NCBI GenBank assembly: GCA_001919865.1
Contig: MNIR01000058.1
Location: 47,287 to 111,286 of the forward strand
Origin: Gemmatimonadetes bacterium 13_1_20CM_4_69_16
GTDB lineage: Bacteria > Gemmatimonadota > Gemmatimonadetes > Gemmatimonadales > GWC2-71-9
Length of the DNA stretch: 64,000 bases
Direction: 5' to 3'
Shown: positions 37,968 to 48,359 of the stretch, piece after piece
Layout of the letters: every line of letters starts with the position of its first letter
How positions within the stretch are numbered: the stretch's first letter is position 1
Notes under the pieces: generated by a model
Told to the model about the DNA's origin: nothing
The model's input: only the letters and a program-made list of their open reading frames with translations
The model's database searches: none
Program-made: the position numbers and the translations under genes

Positions 37968-38562
37968 TCGGGGTGATGACCTCTGCCACCCGCAGCAACT
38001 TGGAGCTGATCGTCAGATGTGCGGCTTCCACCGCCTCAGGGTTGATCTGGAGCCGGATGCGGTTGCGGTCGGTCACGAAGCGAATCATGCCCCCCCGCTC
38101 GGCGAATGCGTCGGCATCACTTACCGTAAGGATCGGCCGGGTCTTGAGACGCGCCAGAATCTCCTCCACCCGACCGGCGTCGGACCGACGGATGAACAAG
38201 ATGTGGCAGGTCTTGATCTCGTCCACGCTTTGGTATCGACGCACCTGGAATGGGCGGCCCCGCAGACGCTCATCGCGCACCGTCTGGTCCAGCACGCTCC
38301 CGAACGGATCCTCCCCGAGGACGCCGATGACCACCGGCGTGGCGGCGTCGGAAAACGTGTCGGCCGGCCAATCGACGAATTGCGCGAAGTTGAAGAGGAA
38401 GACGGCCTTCAATTGGTATTCCGAGGCCCGCGCGGTCTGCGCCGCCAACCCGGGGCCCCCCCCCAGGAGCAGCACGGCGAGCGGCACGGCCCACGCCCCA
38501 GGCATGCCCCAGCGACGCGACGGCTTCGCCGCTCGGGTGAGCAGCGCGCTCAGAAGCGCCAT
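37957..38562 (-). CDS. YfiR/DUF4154 family periplasmic protein
   Basis: EYQLKAVFLFNFAQFVDWPADTF; VIGVLGEDPFGSVLDQTV; HILFIRRSD. Confidence 0.88.
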   Translation of the reverse strand: MALLSALLTRAAKPSRRWGMPGAWAVPLAVLLLGGGPGLAAQTARASEYQLKAVFLFNFAQFVDWPADTFSDAATPVVIGVLGEDPFGSVLDQTVRDERLRGRPFQVRRYQSVDEIKTCHILFIRRSDAGRVEEILARLKTRPILTVSDADAFAERGGMIRFVTDRNRIRLQINPEAVEAAHLTISSKLLRVAEVITPSGR

Positions 38563-40508
38563 GCGATCGTCCCGTACACGCCACGCTCGAAGCTCCGACG
38601 CGTGGCAGGCGTGCCAAACTCCGCGTGACGACTGTGCAAGAGATTCTGGCCGACGAGCGAGAGATCGAGTCTCGACAGCGGCTGCCACGTGAGCGTGGCA
38701 TTCAGCTCGGCGTACGCCGGGACTTGCTGATTGGTGATGTCATCTATCGCGCGGAACGCGGCGGCGAGACCCAGGTGGCCCGGCAGATCGACCGACGAGC
38801 GCAGCAGGAACTGGCGATCGGGAGCGTGAGACTCCGAAGCGCCCCGAGACGTGTCCGTGCTGCCGGGGTTCGGCCAAATATGGACGCGCAGCTCGGTGTA
38901 GCCGGCGTGCACATGCCACCGGCTTGTGAGCCAGTACTGGGCCGTCACCTCCGCTCCGTAGGACTCGCCGTCCTGGCCGTTGCCGATGACGAGGGGGGAC
39001 GTGGGAGTGGCCCTCTCCACGCTGCGGAGCCCGTGGTAGCGGCTGTAGAACGTGGCCACGGAGAGCGCGAGCGCCCCGCGTTGATGGCGGTATCCCAGCT
39101 CGTACGCCAGCTCTTCCTCTGAATGGAAACCCGGACCGCCGGCGAGGAAGTAGGGCGGCTGGGCCGGGGCAAAGAGCTCCCGGTCGATTCGCGACGGCGA
39201 GCGCAGCGCCCGCGAGACGGCCGCCCAAAGCGTTCCGGACGGGCTCGGCCGCCAGTTCACCCGGCCGCTGGGTTGGACCTCGAAGCCGACATAGTCGTTG
39301 TGCTCGATCTTGGTGCCGAGGGCCACGTGCAGCCGGTTGGGAACGAGCGCGATCTCGTCCTGGACAAATCCGCTGAACCACTGTCGCGCGACTCCCGGCG
39401 GCAGGAAGGCCAGCATGGAGCTGTTGGCGACGCGGTCGTTGATCAGGCGGTAGCCGAGGCCCCACACGACGTCCTGCCGGGCGCCCAACCGCGCAGCGTG
39501 CTGCACGTCGACGTCGTAAGTGTCGAGATCTTCCCCAAAAGTGCCCGGGATGTGGCGGTGGGTCCGGTCATAGTACAGTTGGGCTGCGAGACTGGACCCT
39601 TCGGAGATGGGGTGCGACCACTTCGCCACGACGTTGCCGCCGCTGACGCCTACGTCACCGGCCGTGAGCTGGCCGATACGGCCATCGTACAGATCGCCTT
39701 GCAGGGTGACCCGGTTCACGCTCGCCGCGTCCCAATCCATGCGGAACCCACCCTGCCATAGGTGCCAACCGTCGGCGGCATCCTGGCCGCTGGGTAACAG
39801 CGTCGACGCGCGATCAAAACCCCTGCCGTAGATGCGCGCGCGAACCGTGGAGCCCAGTGTTCCCCCGTAGCGGACGGTTCCGAAGCCACGCTGCTCGCTG
39901 CCGCCGCCGCCCGACAGCAGCAGTCCCTGCGTGTCCTTGGCGTCCTTGGTGATGACGTTGATGACGCCGTTGACCGCGTTGGCCCCCCACAGGGTGGCTC
40001 CGGGCCCGCTGATGACCTCGATCCGATCGATGTCCGCGAGGGGCACCTCCTCCACATCCCAGAACACACCGGAGAACAACGGCGTGTACACCGTGCGCCC
40101 ATCGATGAGCACGAGCAGCTTGTTGGCTGTCGTGCCATTGAATCCGCGAGCGCTGATGGCCCATTGACGAGAATCGACCTGCGCGACCTGCAAGTTGGCA
40201 GCGAGGCGAAGCGCCTCGGGGAGACTGGATGCGCCGGAGCGCCGGATGTCCTGCGCCGTGATCAGCTGGATTGCAGAGGCCGTCTGCGCCAATCGCTCGG
40301 GACGCTTCGAGACGGAGGTGACCTCGAAGGTCATCAGTTGCTCGATACTCAGCTTCTTCAATGCCGACAGGCTCGAATCCGGTCGCAGGGCGGCGCTATC
40401 CGGTTGCTGCGCAAACGCGGCCTCACCTAGGCAGACCAGACCCAATGTGAAGAAGATGACTGTCGCGGCCGGAGCCGCTCCGGTCTTAGCCATCGGTCGG
40501 TACTCCAT
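38550..40508 (-). CDS. TonB-dependent outer membrane receptor
   Basis: Plug domain RLAQTASAIQLITAQDIRRSGASSLPEALRLAANLQVAQ; ISGPGATLWGANAVNGVINVITK; C-terminal GTIAWRF. Confidence 0.92.
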   Translation of the reverse strand: MEYRPMAKTGAAPAATVIFFTLGLVCLGEAAFAQQPDSAALRPDSSLSALKKLSIEQLMTFEVTSVSKRPERLAQTASAIQLITAQDIRRSGASSLPEALRLAANLQVAQVDSRQWAISARGFNGTTANKLLVLIDGRTVYTPLFSGVFWDVEEVPLADIDRIEVISGPGATLWGANAVNGVINVITKDAKDTQGLLLSGGGGSEQRGFGTVRYGGTLGSTVRARIYGRGFDRASTLLPSGQDAADGWHLWQGGFRMDWDAASVNRVTLQGDLYDGRIGQLTAGDVGVSGGNVVAKWSHPISEGSSLAAQLYYDRTHRHIPGTFGEDLDTYDVDVQHAARLGARQDVVWGLGYRLINDRVANSSMLAFLPPGVARQWFSGFVQDEIALVPNRLHVALGTKIEHNDYVGFEVQPSGRVNWRPSPSGTLWAAVSRALRSPSRIDRELFAPAQPPYFLAGGPGFHSEEELAYELGYRHQRGALALSVATFYSRYHGLRSVERATPTSPLVIGNGQDGESYGAEVTAQYWLTSRWHVHAGYTELRVHIWPNPGSTDTSRGASESHAPDRQFLLRSSVDLPGHLGLAAAFRAIDDITNQQVPAYAELNATLTWQPLSRLDLSLVGQNLLHSRHAEFGTPATRRSFERGVYGTIAWRF

Positions 40509-40839
40509 GGTGTCTTACGCCTCTCGGCCCGCCGGTGATCTCGTCGCTAATCTGTCCCTTCGCTGCGCGCAGTTGGCGTTCGGGTCGCAGGTAGCAACAA
40601 GTTGCGGTTTCGGCGCAGGGCTGGAGTGAGCTTCATCACCGCTGCCACCGCAGTCCCGATCAGGGAAATCCTGACACTCGATCGCCGGACGGCCGCTGGA
40701 AGGGTAGGCTCAGCCGGGAGGGGTCCTAGGGCGTTTTTGCGGCACGGAGGGGTCAAAATGCGACAGAATGACCACTTACGCCGAGCGCGTCGCGCGACCG
40801 CGAGCTTGACCGGAGGGGGAGGGCACATACGTTAGCGCC

Positions 40840-41454
40840 ATGACCAAGACCGACGCGAAGGCCGCTCCGACCACGGTGTTGGTGGTGGACGACGAGGACG
40901 GGATCCGCCAGGCGCTGGACCGGTTCCTCACGCGCTTGGGGTACCGCGTGCTGCAAGCCGCCAGCGGCGCCGAAGCGCTCGATCGGCAGGCCACGGGACA
41001 GCCCGAGGCGATGCTGTCCGACATCCGCATGCCCAACATGACGGGCGTGGAGCTCGTGCCCAAGGCGCTCGCGCAGGACTCCGACCTCGCCGTCATCATG
41101 CTCACCGCGATCGACGAGCCCCGCACCGCGATCGAATGCCTGAAGCTCGGCGCCTACGACTACTTGATCAAGCCCGTGGACTTGGACGAGCTGGAGATGT
41201 CGCTGCAGGGCGCGCTGCGGCAGCGGCAGCTCGAAGTCGAGCGACGCGAGCTGGAGCAGTGGCTCGCGCGCGAAGTGGCGGTGCGCACGCGCGACCTGGA
41301 GGAGCGGACCACGATCGTCGAAGAGATCGCGCTGAGCGCGCTCGCGGCCGCGAAGGGGTGGGCGGGAGCAAGCGACGCAATCCAGAAGCTCGCCAAGGAG
41401 TTCGGCGCGTCGCCGGAGGACTTGGCGCGGGAGGTCGAGAAGCGGCGGGGCTAG
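40840..41454 (+). CDS. response regulator with REC domain and coiled-coil C-terminus
   Basis: TVLVVDDEDGIRQALDRFL; MLSDIRMPNMTGVEL; YLIKPVD. Confidence 0.9.
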   Translation: MTKTDAKAAPTTVLVVDDEDGIRQALDRFLTRLGYRVLQAASGAEALDRQATGQPEAMLSDIRMPNMTGVELVPKALAQDSDLAVIMLTAIDEPRTAIECLKLGAYDYLIKPVDLDELEMSLQGALRQRQLEVERRELEQWLAREVAVRTRDLEERTTIVEEIALSALAAAKGWAGASDAIQKLAKEFGASPEDLAREVEKRRG

Positions 41455-41639
41455 GCCTGCTTCGCCGCCTTCGCCTTCTCCTCACACGCCTTGCAGCGCG
41501 TGATCCCCCGGAACGAGCAAATCAGACAGAGAAAAGTTCCACAGTCCGCGCAAGGATAGCCCTCGGAGGCCCGCTCCTCGTTGCCGCAGTAGCGGCACAC
41601 CATCGCGTCGTGCTCCATCAGCTTCGGCTTGTCCACCAT
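41451..41639 (-). CDS. small zinc-ribbon-like protein
   Basis: CRYCGNEE...CADCGTFLCLIC...CKAC multiple CxxC. Confidence 0.6.
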   Translation of the reverse strand: MVDKPKLMEHDAMVCRYCGNEERASEGYPCADCGTFLCLICSFRGITRCKACEEKAKAAKQA

Positions 41640-41648
41640 AGGCCCTCC

Positions 41649-43007
41649 TCAGAGGTCGAGCGCGTACGCCTTAATCTTATTGATGAGCGTCGCCCGCGAA
41701 ATCCCGAGCTCCTGGGCGGCGCGCGTGCGGTTGCCGCCGTGGAACTTGAGGGTGCGCTCGATCTGCTGGCGCTCCACATCGGCCAGTGTCAGCGCGGCGT
41801 GTCGTCGGTCCCCCCCCACGCCTCCCGCACTTCCGGCCTTGCGCAGGTCCGGCGGAAGGTGCTCGACCCCGATCTGGCCGGCACCGCGAGCCAGAATCAT
41901 GGCGCGTTCCAGCACGTTCCGCATCTCGCGTACGTTGCCGGGCAACGGGGCCGACAGCAGGCGGTCCAACGCCTCCGCACTGCACGCGCTCGGACACCCG
42001 GGCATCTGAGGCCCGAGGTCGTGGAGGATGCGCGTGAGTAGCGCCAGCCGGTCCTCGCGCGACCGCTCGCGCAGCGGCGGCAGCCGTAGCGGCATCACGC
42101 TGAGGCGGTAGTACAGGTCCTCGCGGAATCGCCCCGACTGCACGTCGCTCACGAGATCGCGGTTCGTCGCGGCGATGAGCCGCACGTCCACCGTCATCTC
42201 GCGCGTCCCCCCTAACCGCCGGAACGTCTTCGTGTCGAGCACCTTGAGCAGCTTGGGCTGCAGCTCGGGCGCCAGCTCGCCGATCTCATCGAGAAAGATC
42301 GTGCCGCCGTCCGCGAGCTCGAACAGGCCCTGTTTCCGCTCCTTGGCGTCGGTGAACGCGCCCTTCTCGTGCCCGAACAGCTCTGAATCGAGGAACGTGG
42401 CCGACAGCCCGCCGCAATTCACCTCCACGAACGGTCCGATCGACCGGAGGCTCAGGTGATGCACCACCCGCGCCGCCCAGCCCTTGCCCGTGCCGCTCTC
42501 GCCCGCGAGCAGCACGGTGGAGCGCTCGCTCGCGGCGAGCAGCTCGATCTGGCGCGCCAGCTCGCGCATGGCCGGCGACACGCCCAGCGAGTCGAGCCCC
42601 TCCCCCTCGTGGTCGCGCGCCCGCAGCAGTGCGTTCTGGCGCGTGAGGCGGACCTTCTCCGCCACCCGCGCGGTGGCGGCGGCCAGGTGTTTCATGTCCA
42701 CCGGTTTGGTGAGGAAATGCTCGGCGCCAAGCTGCATGGCGCGCACCGCGGTGTCGATGTCGCCCTGACCGGTGAGGAGAATGACGGAGGCACCTTGCGG
42801 GCGCAGCCGCTCGAGCACTTCCAGACCACCGACGTCCGGTAGATGGAGATCCAGGATCACGACTTCGGGCCGCAGCCGCTGGAACGTCGCCACGCCCTCC
42901 TCGCCGGTCCCCTCGCGCGCCACCTCGTAGCCCAGGCGCTCGAAGTAGTCCCCGACGGCGCGGAGCACGTCGCTGTCGTCATCGACGAGCAGCAGGGTCT
43001 CAGCCAC
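41649..43007 (-). CDS. sigma-54-dependent response regulator (NtrC family)
   Basis: REC (LLLVDDDSDVLRAVGDYF), AAA+ (GESGTGKGWAARVVH; GAFTDAKERKQGLFELADGGTIFLDEI), Fis-type HTH (RTRAAQELGISRATLINKI). Confidence 0.95.
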   Translation of the reverse strand: MAETLLLVDDDSDVLRAVGDYFERLGYEVAREGTGEEGVATFQRLRPEVVILDLHLPDVGGLEVLERLRPQGASVILLTGQGDIDTAVRAMQLGAEHFLTKPVDMKHLAAATARVAEKVRLTRQNALLRARDHEGEGLDSLGVSPAMRELARQIELLAASERSTVLLAGESGTGKGWAARVVHHLSLRSIGPFVEVNCGGLSATFLDSELFGHEKGAFTDAKERKQGLFELADGGTIFLDEIGELAPELQPKLLKVLDTKTFRRLGGTREMTVDVRLIAATNRDLVSDVQSGRFREDLYYRLSVMPLRLPPLRERSREDRLALLTRILHDLGPQMPGCPSACSAEALDRLLSAPLPGNVREMRNVLERAMILARGAGQIGVEHLPPDLRKAGSAGGVGGDRRHAALTLADVERQQIERTLKFHGGNRTRAAQELGISRATLINKIKAYALDL

Positions 43008-43947
43008 GGCGCGATCCCCCCCTCCCCTCTCCCGGTGGCGCGCTCGCCCGATCCACGAGGATCGGCAAGGCATGGGGGAGCAGCCGGGTCTCGAACGGCG
43101 TGTCGCCCCACGGCTCGCCGTCGAGCTGGATCGGCCGCGGCGGGCCGTCCAGCACCTCCACCCGCACCGTGCGGCCGCGCCCGAACCACAGCCGCCCTGT
43201 CCCCCTCCCGTTGCGCGGCCGGCGCCACAGCTCGAGGAACGCCGCCAGGCTCTCGAGCGTCCCGTCCGCCCGCAGCGCCAGCACGTCGAGCCAGCCGTCG
43301 TCGGGGGCGATGTCGTCCCGCAGCTTGAGGAAGGGCGGGATCAGCTCGCCGCAGTTCGCGACCAAGACCATGGCGGCGGGGAGCTCGCGCGTCACGCCGT
43401 CCACGGTCACGCGGTGCAGCGGGCTCGTCACCCGGGGGAGTGCCGCGAACGCGCGCGCGACATACGCCGCCATCTTCCAGCGCCACTTCTCGTGGGAGCC
43501 GGTCGCCGCCATCAGCGCCGCGTCGAAGCCGGTACCGCAGCACACCGCGAAGTAGTGGGTCTCGTCGGCGCGCTGTACGGCCCCGAGGTCAATCGCCAGG
43601 GGCGTGCCCTTGAGGATGGCGCGCGCCGCGGCCGCCGGGCGGCGCGGCAGCCGCAGATTGCCGGCGAGCAGGTTCCCCGTGCCCCCCGGCACGAGCCCGA
43701 GCGGGATGCCGCTCCCGACCGCCCCGGCCGCGATCTGCATCGCCGTGCCGTCGCCGCCGTAACAGACGAGCACGTCGAACCCCTGCGTGCACCCCTCCCG
43801 CGCGAAGCGGCGGGCGTCGCCCGGCTGGGTGGTGGCGAGCACCTCGACCGACCAGCCGCCGCTGCGCAGCGTATCGCGGATCGCGGTGACCGCACGGGCG
43901 TCGGTGCGCGCCGCTGCCGGATTGGTGATCAGCAGGGACCGCGTCAT
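43000..43947 (-). CDS. diacylglycerol/lipid kinase family protein
   Basis: LLITNPAAARTD; DVLVCYGGDGTAMQIAAG; LGLVPGGTGNLLAGNL. Confidence 0.9.
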   Translation of the reverse strand: MTRSLLITNPAAARTDARAVTAIRDTLRSGGWSVEVLATTQPGDARRFAREGCTQGFDVLVCYGGDGTAMQIAAGAVGSGIPLGLVPGGTGNLLAGNLRLPRRPAAAARAILKGTPLAIDLGAVQRADETHYFAVCCGTGFDAALMAATGSHEKWRWKMAAYVARAFAALPRVTSPLHRVTVDGVTRELPAAMVLVANCGELIPPFLKLRDDIAPDDGWLDVLALRADGTLESLAAFLELWRRPRNGRGTGRLWFGRGRTVRVEVLDGPPRPIQLDGEPWGDTPFETRLLPHALPILVDRASAPPGEGRGGSRRG

Positions 43948-43949
43948 CG

Positions 43950-46900
43950 CTAGTAACGCTTCTCCCAGAAGAGGTCGAGGCCGACTTGCCGCGGCACCGT
44001 CCCCCCCTGCGACTCGGTGCTCGGGTCGGCGCACGTCTGAACCGGCTCGAAGCTCGCTTCGGTGCGCCACTCGGGGCTGATGCGGAACTGCAGCGACAAG
44101 CCGAGCGTGTTGCGCACCCCCACCTGCCGTCCCTCGCAGAAGCCCGCGTTCAGCACCAGGAACGTCTTGGGCCCGAGCTGGCGCCCCACGGCGAACTGCC
44201 AACCCAACAGGGGGGCGCCCTGCCCACCGCCGCTCGGACGGATCTCCACGTAATCGACCGGCACGCCACCCGACACGATCGTCTGCTCGATCTCGCCGGA
44301 GAGTACCGACAGGGCGCTCTGGAGCAGGGCGCGCTGATCGGCGATCCCGCCCTGCTCGCCGCCCAGGTCGAGGCTGCTCTTCCCGAACAGCAGATAGGAG
44401 ATGATCTCGGTCTGGGACAGGTCACGCTTGTCGGCCTGGAGCGTCACGCGCGGCACCAGCAGCGTCCCGGTGATGTGGGCCACGACCGTGATATCGTCCG
44501 GGTTCCTCTGCGCCGGCGTCGGCACGGGATGGACGACGTGACGCGCCTCGATGTCGAGCCCGGCATCCTGGTCGGGCGTGCCGAAGTAGTGCACCGTCCC
44601 CTGCGACACGACGAACTCGCGTGTCACGGGGCCGAGCTTGAGCCGGTAGGTGCCGCGCGCCGCCTGCAGCGTCCCGCTCACCAGGTACAGGTTGCGCTGT
44701 TTGGTCAGGCTCACGGTGCCGGTGAGCTGGATGTTCGCCTCGTTCGAGCGCAGCCACACGTCGCTGCCCATTTCGAGCTGGAGATCCTGGATCCGGAGAC
44801 TGTCGAGGAAGACGCTCTGAAACTCCGGGCCGAGGCGTTGCTGCTCGATGATCGCCGCCAGCGACGTGTCGGCCAGCTCGTCCAGGTTCACGATGCGCTT
44901 CTGCACGAGGTCGGCGAAGTACAGCACGCCGGACGTGACGTTGGCCCGCCCGGTCAGTGACGCCCCGAAGACCGGCCCTCGGAGCGCCAGCTGCCCGCTG
45001 GCCGTGATGGTCACGTTGTTGCGGAGATCGAGGGCTTTGAACTGATCGGCCGCGATCCGCAGGTCGAGCGCGGGGTGCGTGAGCTGCTCGAGCCGCACCA
45101 CGCCCGACACGTCGGCGCGCCCCCGGTCGCTCCTGGCGGAGAGCGACTGCAGCACGATCGAGTCCCCCGAAAGGGCCAGGCGACCGTTCAGGTCCGCGTA
45201 ACGGACGTTCAACGCCGGAATAGTGGCGGCGGCGCCCGCGATCTGGAGCGCGCCCCGCAGCCGGGGAGCGTCCCACGTCCCGGCGATCCCCAGGTCCGCC
45301 GAGAACACGCCCTGCACCTGCCGCAGCGCCGGCGTGAGCGCCTCGAGCACCGACAGATCGACGCTGTCCGCCGTGGCCCGCACCGACAGCGTGTCCGGGA
45401 GCTGGCGACGCTCCACCGGAACGAGCGAGAGGTCGAGCGGCAGATGTGCCTGGACGGTCAGGATCTGCTGTCCCGAGCGCGTCAGGTGGAGAGCCGCGTC
45501 GAGCCGGCGCGCGCGGTATTCGAACGTGCCGTCCACGAACGGCGCGCGGAACTCCCCCAGCGACCCATTGGTGAGTGAGAAGGTGCCGTTGGACACCGGA
45601 TCCGCGCGGGTCCCGGACAGCCCCGCCGTGGCGGTGATCATGCCGCCGACGCCCGCCGTGTCCCGCTCGAGCAGTGCATACACGCCCGCGAGCGGGAACG
45701 ACTCGAGCTGGAGGTGGGCATCCGCGCGGCCGCGCGTGGGGAGGTCGCCCCCGAGCACCAGCCTCCCAGGGCCGTACGCGCTCTTGAGAGCGAGCCCGCG
45801 CGTGCTCGCGGCGGAGTCCGTGACGGTGAGCTCGGTCGGCCGCTCGAGCACCCACACGTCGCCGGGGAGCTGCACCGCGAGCGAGTCGAGCCCCAGAGCG
45901 ACGACGCTGCCGCTGTCCGGCGTTGGCCCCGTTCCTCCCCGGCGGGCGAACCGGCCGCCCGCCAGGAACGCCGCGCCCTCGCCCACCCGCGAGCGGGCGA
46001 ACCAGGTGAGTGAGTCGCGCGTGCCCTGCGCCGACCCGGCGGCGGCCCCGAAGCCCAACGCGCCGGAGTTCAGGGAATCGAGTGTGGCCTCGAGTTCGAA
46101 CCTCGGCACCGGGCCGGGCCGATAGACGAGCCGGGCGCGCCCACTCCTCGGCACCGCCCAGTGGCGCCAGCGCAACCGCTCGCCGCTGGCCCGGGCGTCG
46201 AGCCCCAGCGAGTCGAGTGACCCTTCGAGCGTGACGAGCGCGCGTGCCGCGCCCGCCAGGGGACGGACGCCCGGCTCGCCGTCCGCGGCGATGCTCCCCG
46301 CCGCCCAGCTCAGCAGTGAGTCGAGTGAGTTCAGGCTGTCCGCGTCGAGGGTGAGCGCCAGCGAGCCGCGGTCCTCGCGGGACCAGCCGAGCGCGCCCGC
46401 GCCCGTCGTGATCAACCCGGGCTGGGTGATGCGCAGCGAGTCGACGTGGACGTGGCGGTCGGCGAACCGCACGTCCGCGATCCCGGAATCGATCGGCGTG
46501 CCCGCGAACAGCGACGGTGCGAGCCGAGCGCTGAGCCTGCCTACCGGTGGCGCGGTGTCGTCTCGAGCGACCCCGCCCGCTACACGAAACGTGAGCCGCG
46601 ACGGAGGTGCCCGGTCGAGCCAGCGCGCCAGGTCCACGTCGCTGGCGCGGAGCGTGAAGTCGCGCGCGCCGTAACGCGCTGGCCCGAGCAGCAGCACGCC
46701 GTCGCCTTGCGCGGCCCCGCCGTCCGAATGCAGCTCCGCATGGGTCTCGAGCGCCGCGAGCGGGCCGCTCAGCTTCACCGATCCGGCGACGGCCCCGCGC
46801 AGCGGCAGCGCCGGGAAGCTTCCTTTGAAGCCGTCGAACGAGAGCGAGTCGGCCGTCACGTCCGCGTACACGCCGAGTGTGTCGGTGCGGCCGTCCAGCC

Positions 46901-48359
46901 GCACCGTGCCGGTCAGCTTGCTGGGCGGTCGCGCGCCGTCACGGTACTCGAGCCTCCCGACGAACTGCGCGTTCTTCAACGGCCCGCTGAGCGAGCCGTC
47001 GGCGTACAGCACGCCGTGCAGGGCGACCGCGGGCACGAGCCGCTGCACCGTGCCGAGGTCCAGCGCCGCCGCCTCGACCGTGAACGGCTGGAACCGCAGA
47101 CCGCCGCTCCCCCCGAGGCCCACTTCCCCCCGACCCCGGATCCGCGTCTCCGGCCAACCGCGCACCAGCGAATCGCGGAACGTCCAGTCGACCGACAGGC
47201 TCAGCCCCGTCACCGGCCCCGTGGCCGTCGTGTGGCCGGTCAGACGGCCGGCGAACGGCAGCGTATCAAGGAAGGGCCGGACGAACTCGAGGTCGAAGTC
47301 TTGCGCCTCGAGGTCGGCATCGCGCAGCGCCACCAGTCCGGAGTCGGCGGCCGTCAGGGCCGTGAGACGGCCCGTCACCGTCCCCCCGCCCCGACTCAAC
47401 CGCAGCGGGTCGAGCCCGATCTCCAGCACGCGCGCGCCGTGGGACCTGAGCCGCACACCGCCGACCAGCTCGGCGTCGGGCGCGAACCGCTTGTCGATGA
47501 AATGGAAATCACCCAGTCTCGCGGAATCGGCGCGCAAGGAGAGGTTGAACAGCAGGGGTCCGCGCGGCCAAGTCACTCGTCCCCGCGCTGCGCGCAAGTC
47601 GGAGTGGGGGAGGCGTGCGCGCGCCAGGTCGAGCTCGAGCGAATCCCCGATCACGCGCAGCCGCCCGGAAACATCCACCAGCCGGGCCGCGGGATCGCTG
47701 CTCACGACCGCGAGCCGGGACACGTCGATCCGGATACCCCGCTCGGCGGGCGACGACACCTGCAGCGCCGCCAGCCGGGCGTCGAGGTGCTCGAAGCGTC
47801 GGATCCGCAGCCGGCCGTTCGGGCCGCCCCCCTCGATCTCGAGCGCCGTATCGCCGGGCTCGGCGCGCGCCGCCTGCAGCCGCAGCGTGACGGTCCCGTC
47901 CTCGATACGCACGTTGCGGAACAGGATCAGCGTCGCCGGTCCGTGGGGACCGGTGTCGGGACCACCCAGCCGCAGCAGCTCCTCGATGTTGAGCCGGCCG
48001 CTCCGGTGCTGCACCAAGTTGATCACGGGTTGCCGCAGGGCGAACTCGAAGAACACCACCCGGCCGGCCGCGAAGTCGAGCGGGTTGTAGGCCAGGTCGG
48101 CGCGCGGTAGCCAGGCGACGAGGGTCGTGTCCGCGTCGAACAGCCGCACCTCCGTCAACGTCACTCCAGTGAGGAGCGACCCGCGCACGTCACCGATCTC
48201 GATCGCTCCCGTGAACACGTGGTTCAGCGAGGTTTCGGCCACGCGGGCGAGCAGCGACCGCCCGGCGCCCGTCCCGACGAGCGCCGAGAGCGCGCCGAGG
48301 AAGCAGGCGAGCAGGCCGACGATCGTCCACAGCGCGACGCCGAGCGAGCGCCGGACCAT
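43950..48359 (-). CDS. translocation/assembly module protein TamB-like (DUF490)
   Basis: 1469 aa, N-terminal TM, repetitive beta-helical sequence, C-terminal DUF490 block (VTLQADKRDLSQTEIISYLLFGKSS; FWEKRY). Confidence 0.88.
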   Translation of the reverse strand: MVRRSLGVALWTIVGLLACFLGALSALVGTGAGRSLLARVAETSLNHVFTGAIEIGDVRGSLLTGVTLTEVRLFDADTTLVAWLPRADLAYNPLDFAAGRVVFFEFALRQPVINLVQHRSGRLNIEELLRLGGPDTGPHGPATLILFRNVRIEDGTVTLRLQAARAEPGDTALEIEGGGPNGRLRIRRFEHLDARLAALQVSSPAERGIRIDVSRLAVVSSDPAARLVDVSGRLRVIGDSLELDLARARLPHSDLRAARGRVTWPRGPLLFNLSLRADSARLGDFHFIDKRFAPDAELVGGVRLRSHGARVLEIGLDPLRLSRGGGTVTGRLTALTAADSGLVALRDADLEAQDFDLEFVRPFLDTLPFAGRLTGHTTATGPVTGLSLSVDWTFRDSLVRGWPETRIRGRGEVGLGGSGGLRFQPFTVEAAALDLGTVQRLVPAVALHGVLYADGSLSGPLKNAQFVGRLEYRDGARPPSKLTGTVRLDGRTDTLGVYADVTADSLSFDGFKGSFPALPLRGAVAGSVKLSGPLAALETHAELHSDGGAAQGDGVLLLGPARYGARDFTLRASDVDLARWLDRAPPSRLTFRVAGGVARDDTAPPVGRLSARLAPSLFAGTPIDSGIADVRFADRHVHVDSLRITQPGLITTGAGALGWSREDRGSLALTLDADSLNSLDSLLSWAAGSIAADGEPGVRPLAGAARALVTLEGSLDSLGLDARASGERLRWRHWAVPRSGRARLVYRPGPVPRFELEATLDSLNSGALGFGAAAGSAQGTRDSLTWFARSRVGEGAAFLAGGRFARRGGTGPTPDSGSVVALGLDSLAVQLPGDVWVLERPTELTVTDSAASTRGLALKSAYGPGRLVLGGDLPTRGRADAHLQLESFPLAGVYALLERDTAGVGGMITATAGLSGTRADPVSNGTFSLTNGSLGEFRAPFVDGTFEYRARRLDAALHLTRSGQQILTVQAHLPLDLSLVPVERRQLPDTLSVRATADSVDLSVLEALTPALRQVQGVFSADLGIAGTWDAPRLRGALQIAGAAATIPALNVRYADLNGRLALSGDSIVLQSLSARSDRGRADVSGVVRLEQLTHPALDLRIAADQFKALDLRNNVTITASGQLALRGPVFGASLTGRANVTSGVLYFADLVQKRIVNLDELADTSLAAIIEQQRLGPEFQSVFLDSLRIQDLQLEMGSDVWLRSNEANIQLTGTVSLTKQRNLYLVSGTLQAARGTYRLKLGPVTREFVVSQGTVHYFGTPDQDAGLDIEARHVVHPVPTPAQRNPDDITVVAHITGTLLVPRVTLQADKRDLSQTEIISYLLFGKSSLDLGGEQGGIADQRALLQSALSVLSGEIEQTIVSGGVPVDYVEIRPSGGGQGAPLLGWQFAVGRQLGPKTFLVLNAGFCEGRQVGVRNTLGLSLQFRISPEWRTEASFEPVQTCADPSTESQGGTVPRQVGLDLFWEKRY

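Noticed and set aside
40509-40839. Cobalamin riboswitch upstream of the TonB receptor
   Set aside because: No B12-box-like sequence found by eye on the minus strand
46446-48110. 554-aa ORF antisense to tamB
   Set aside because: Low-complexity, Arg-rich shadow translation; the TamB frame is convincing
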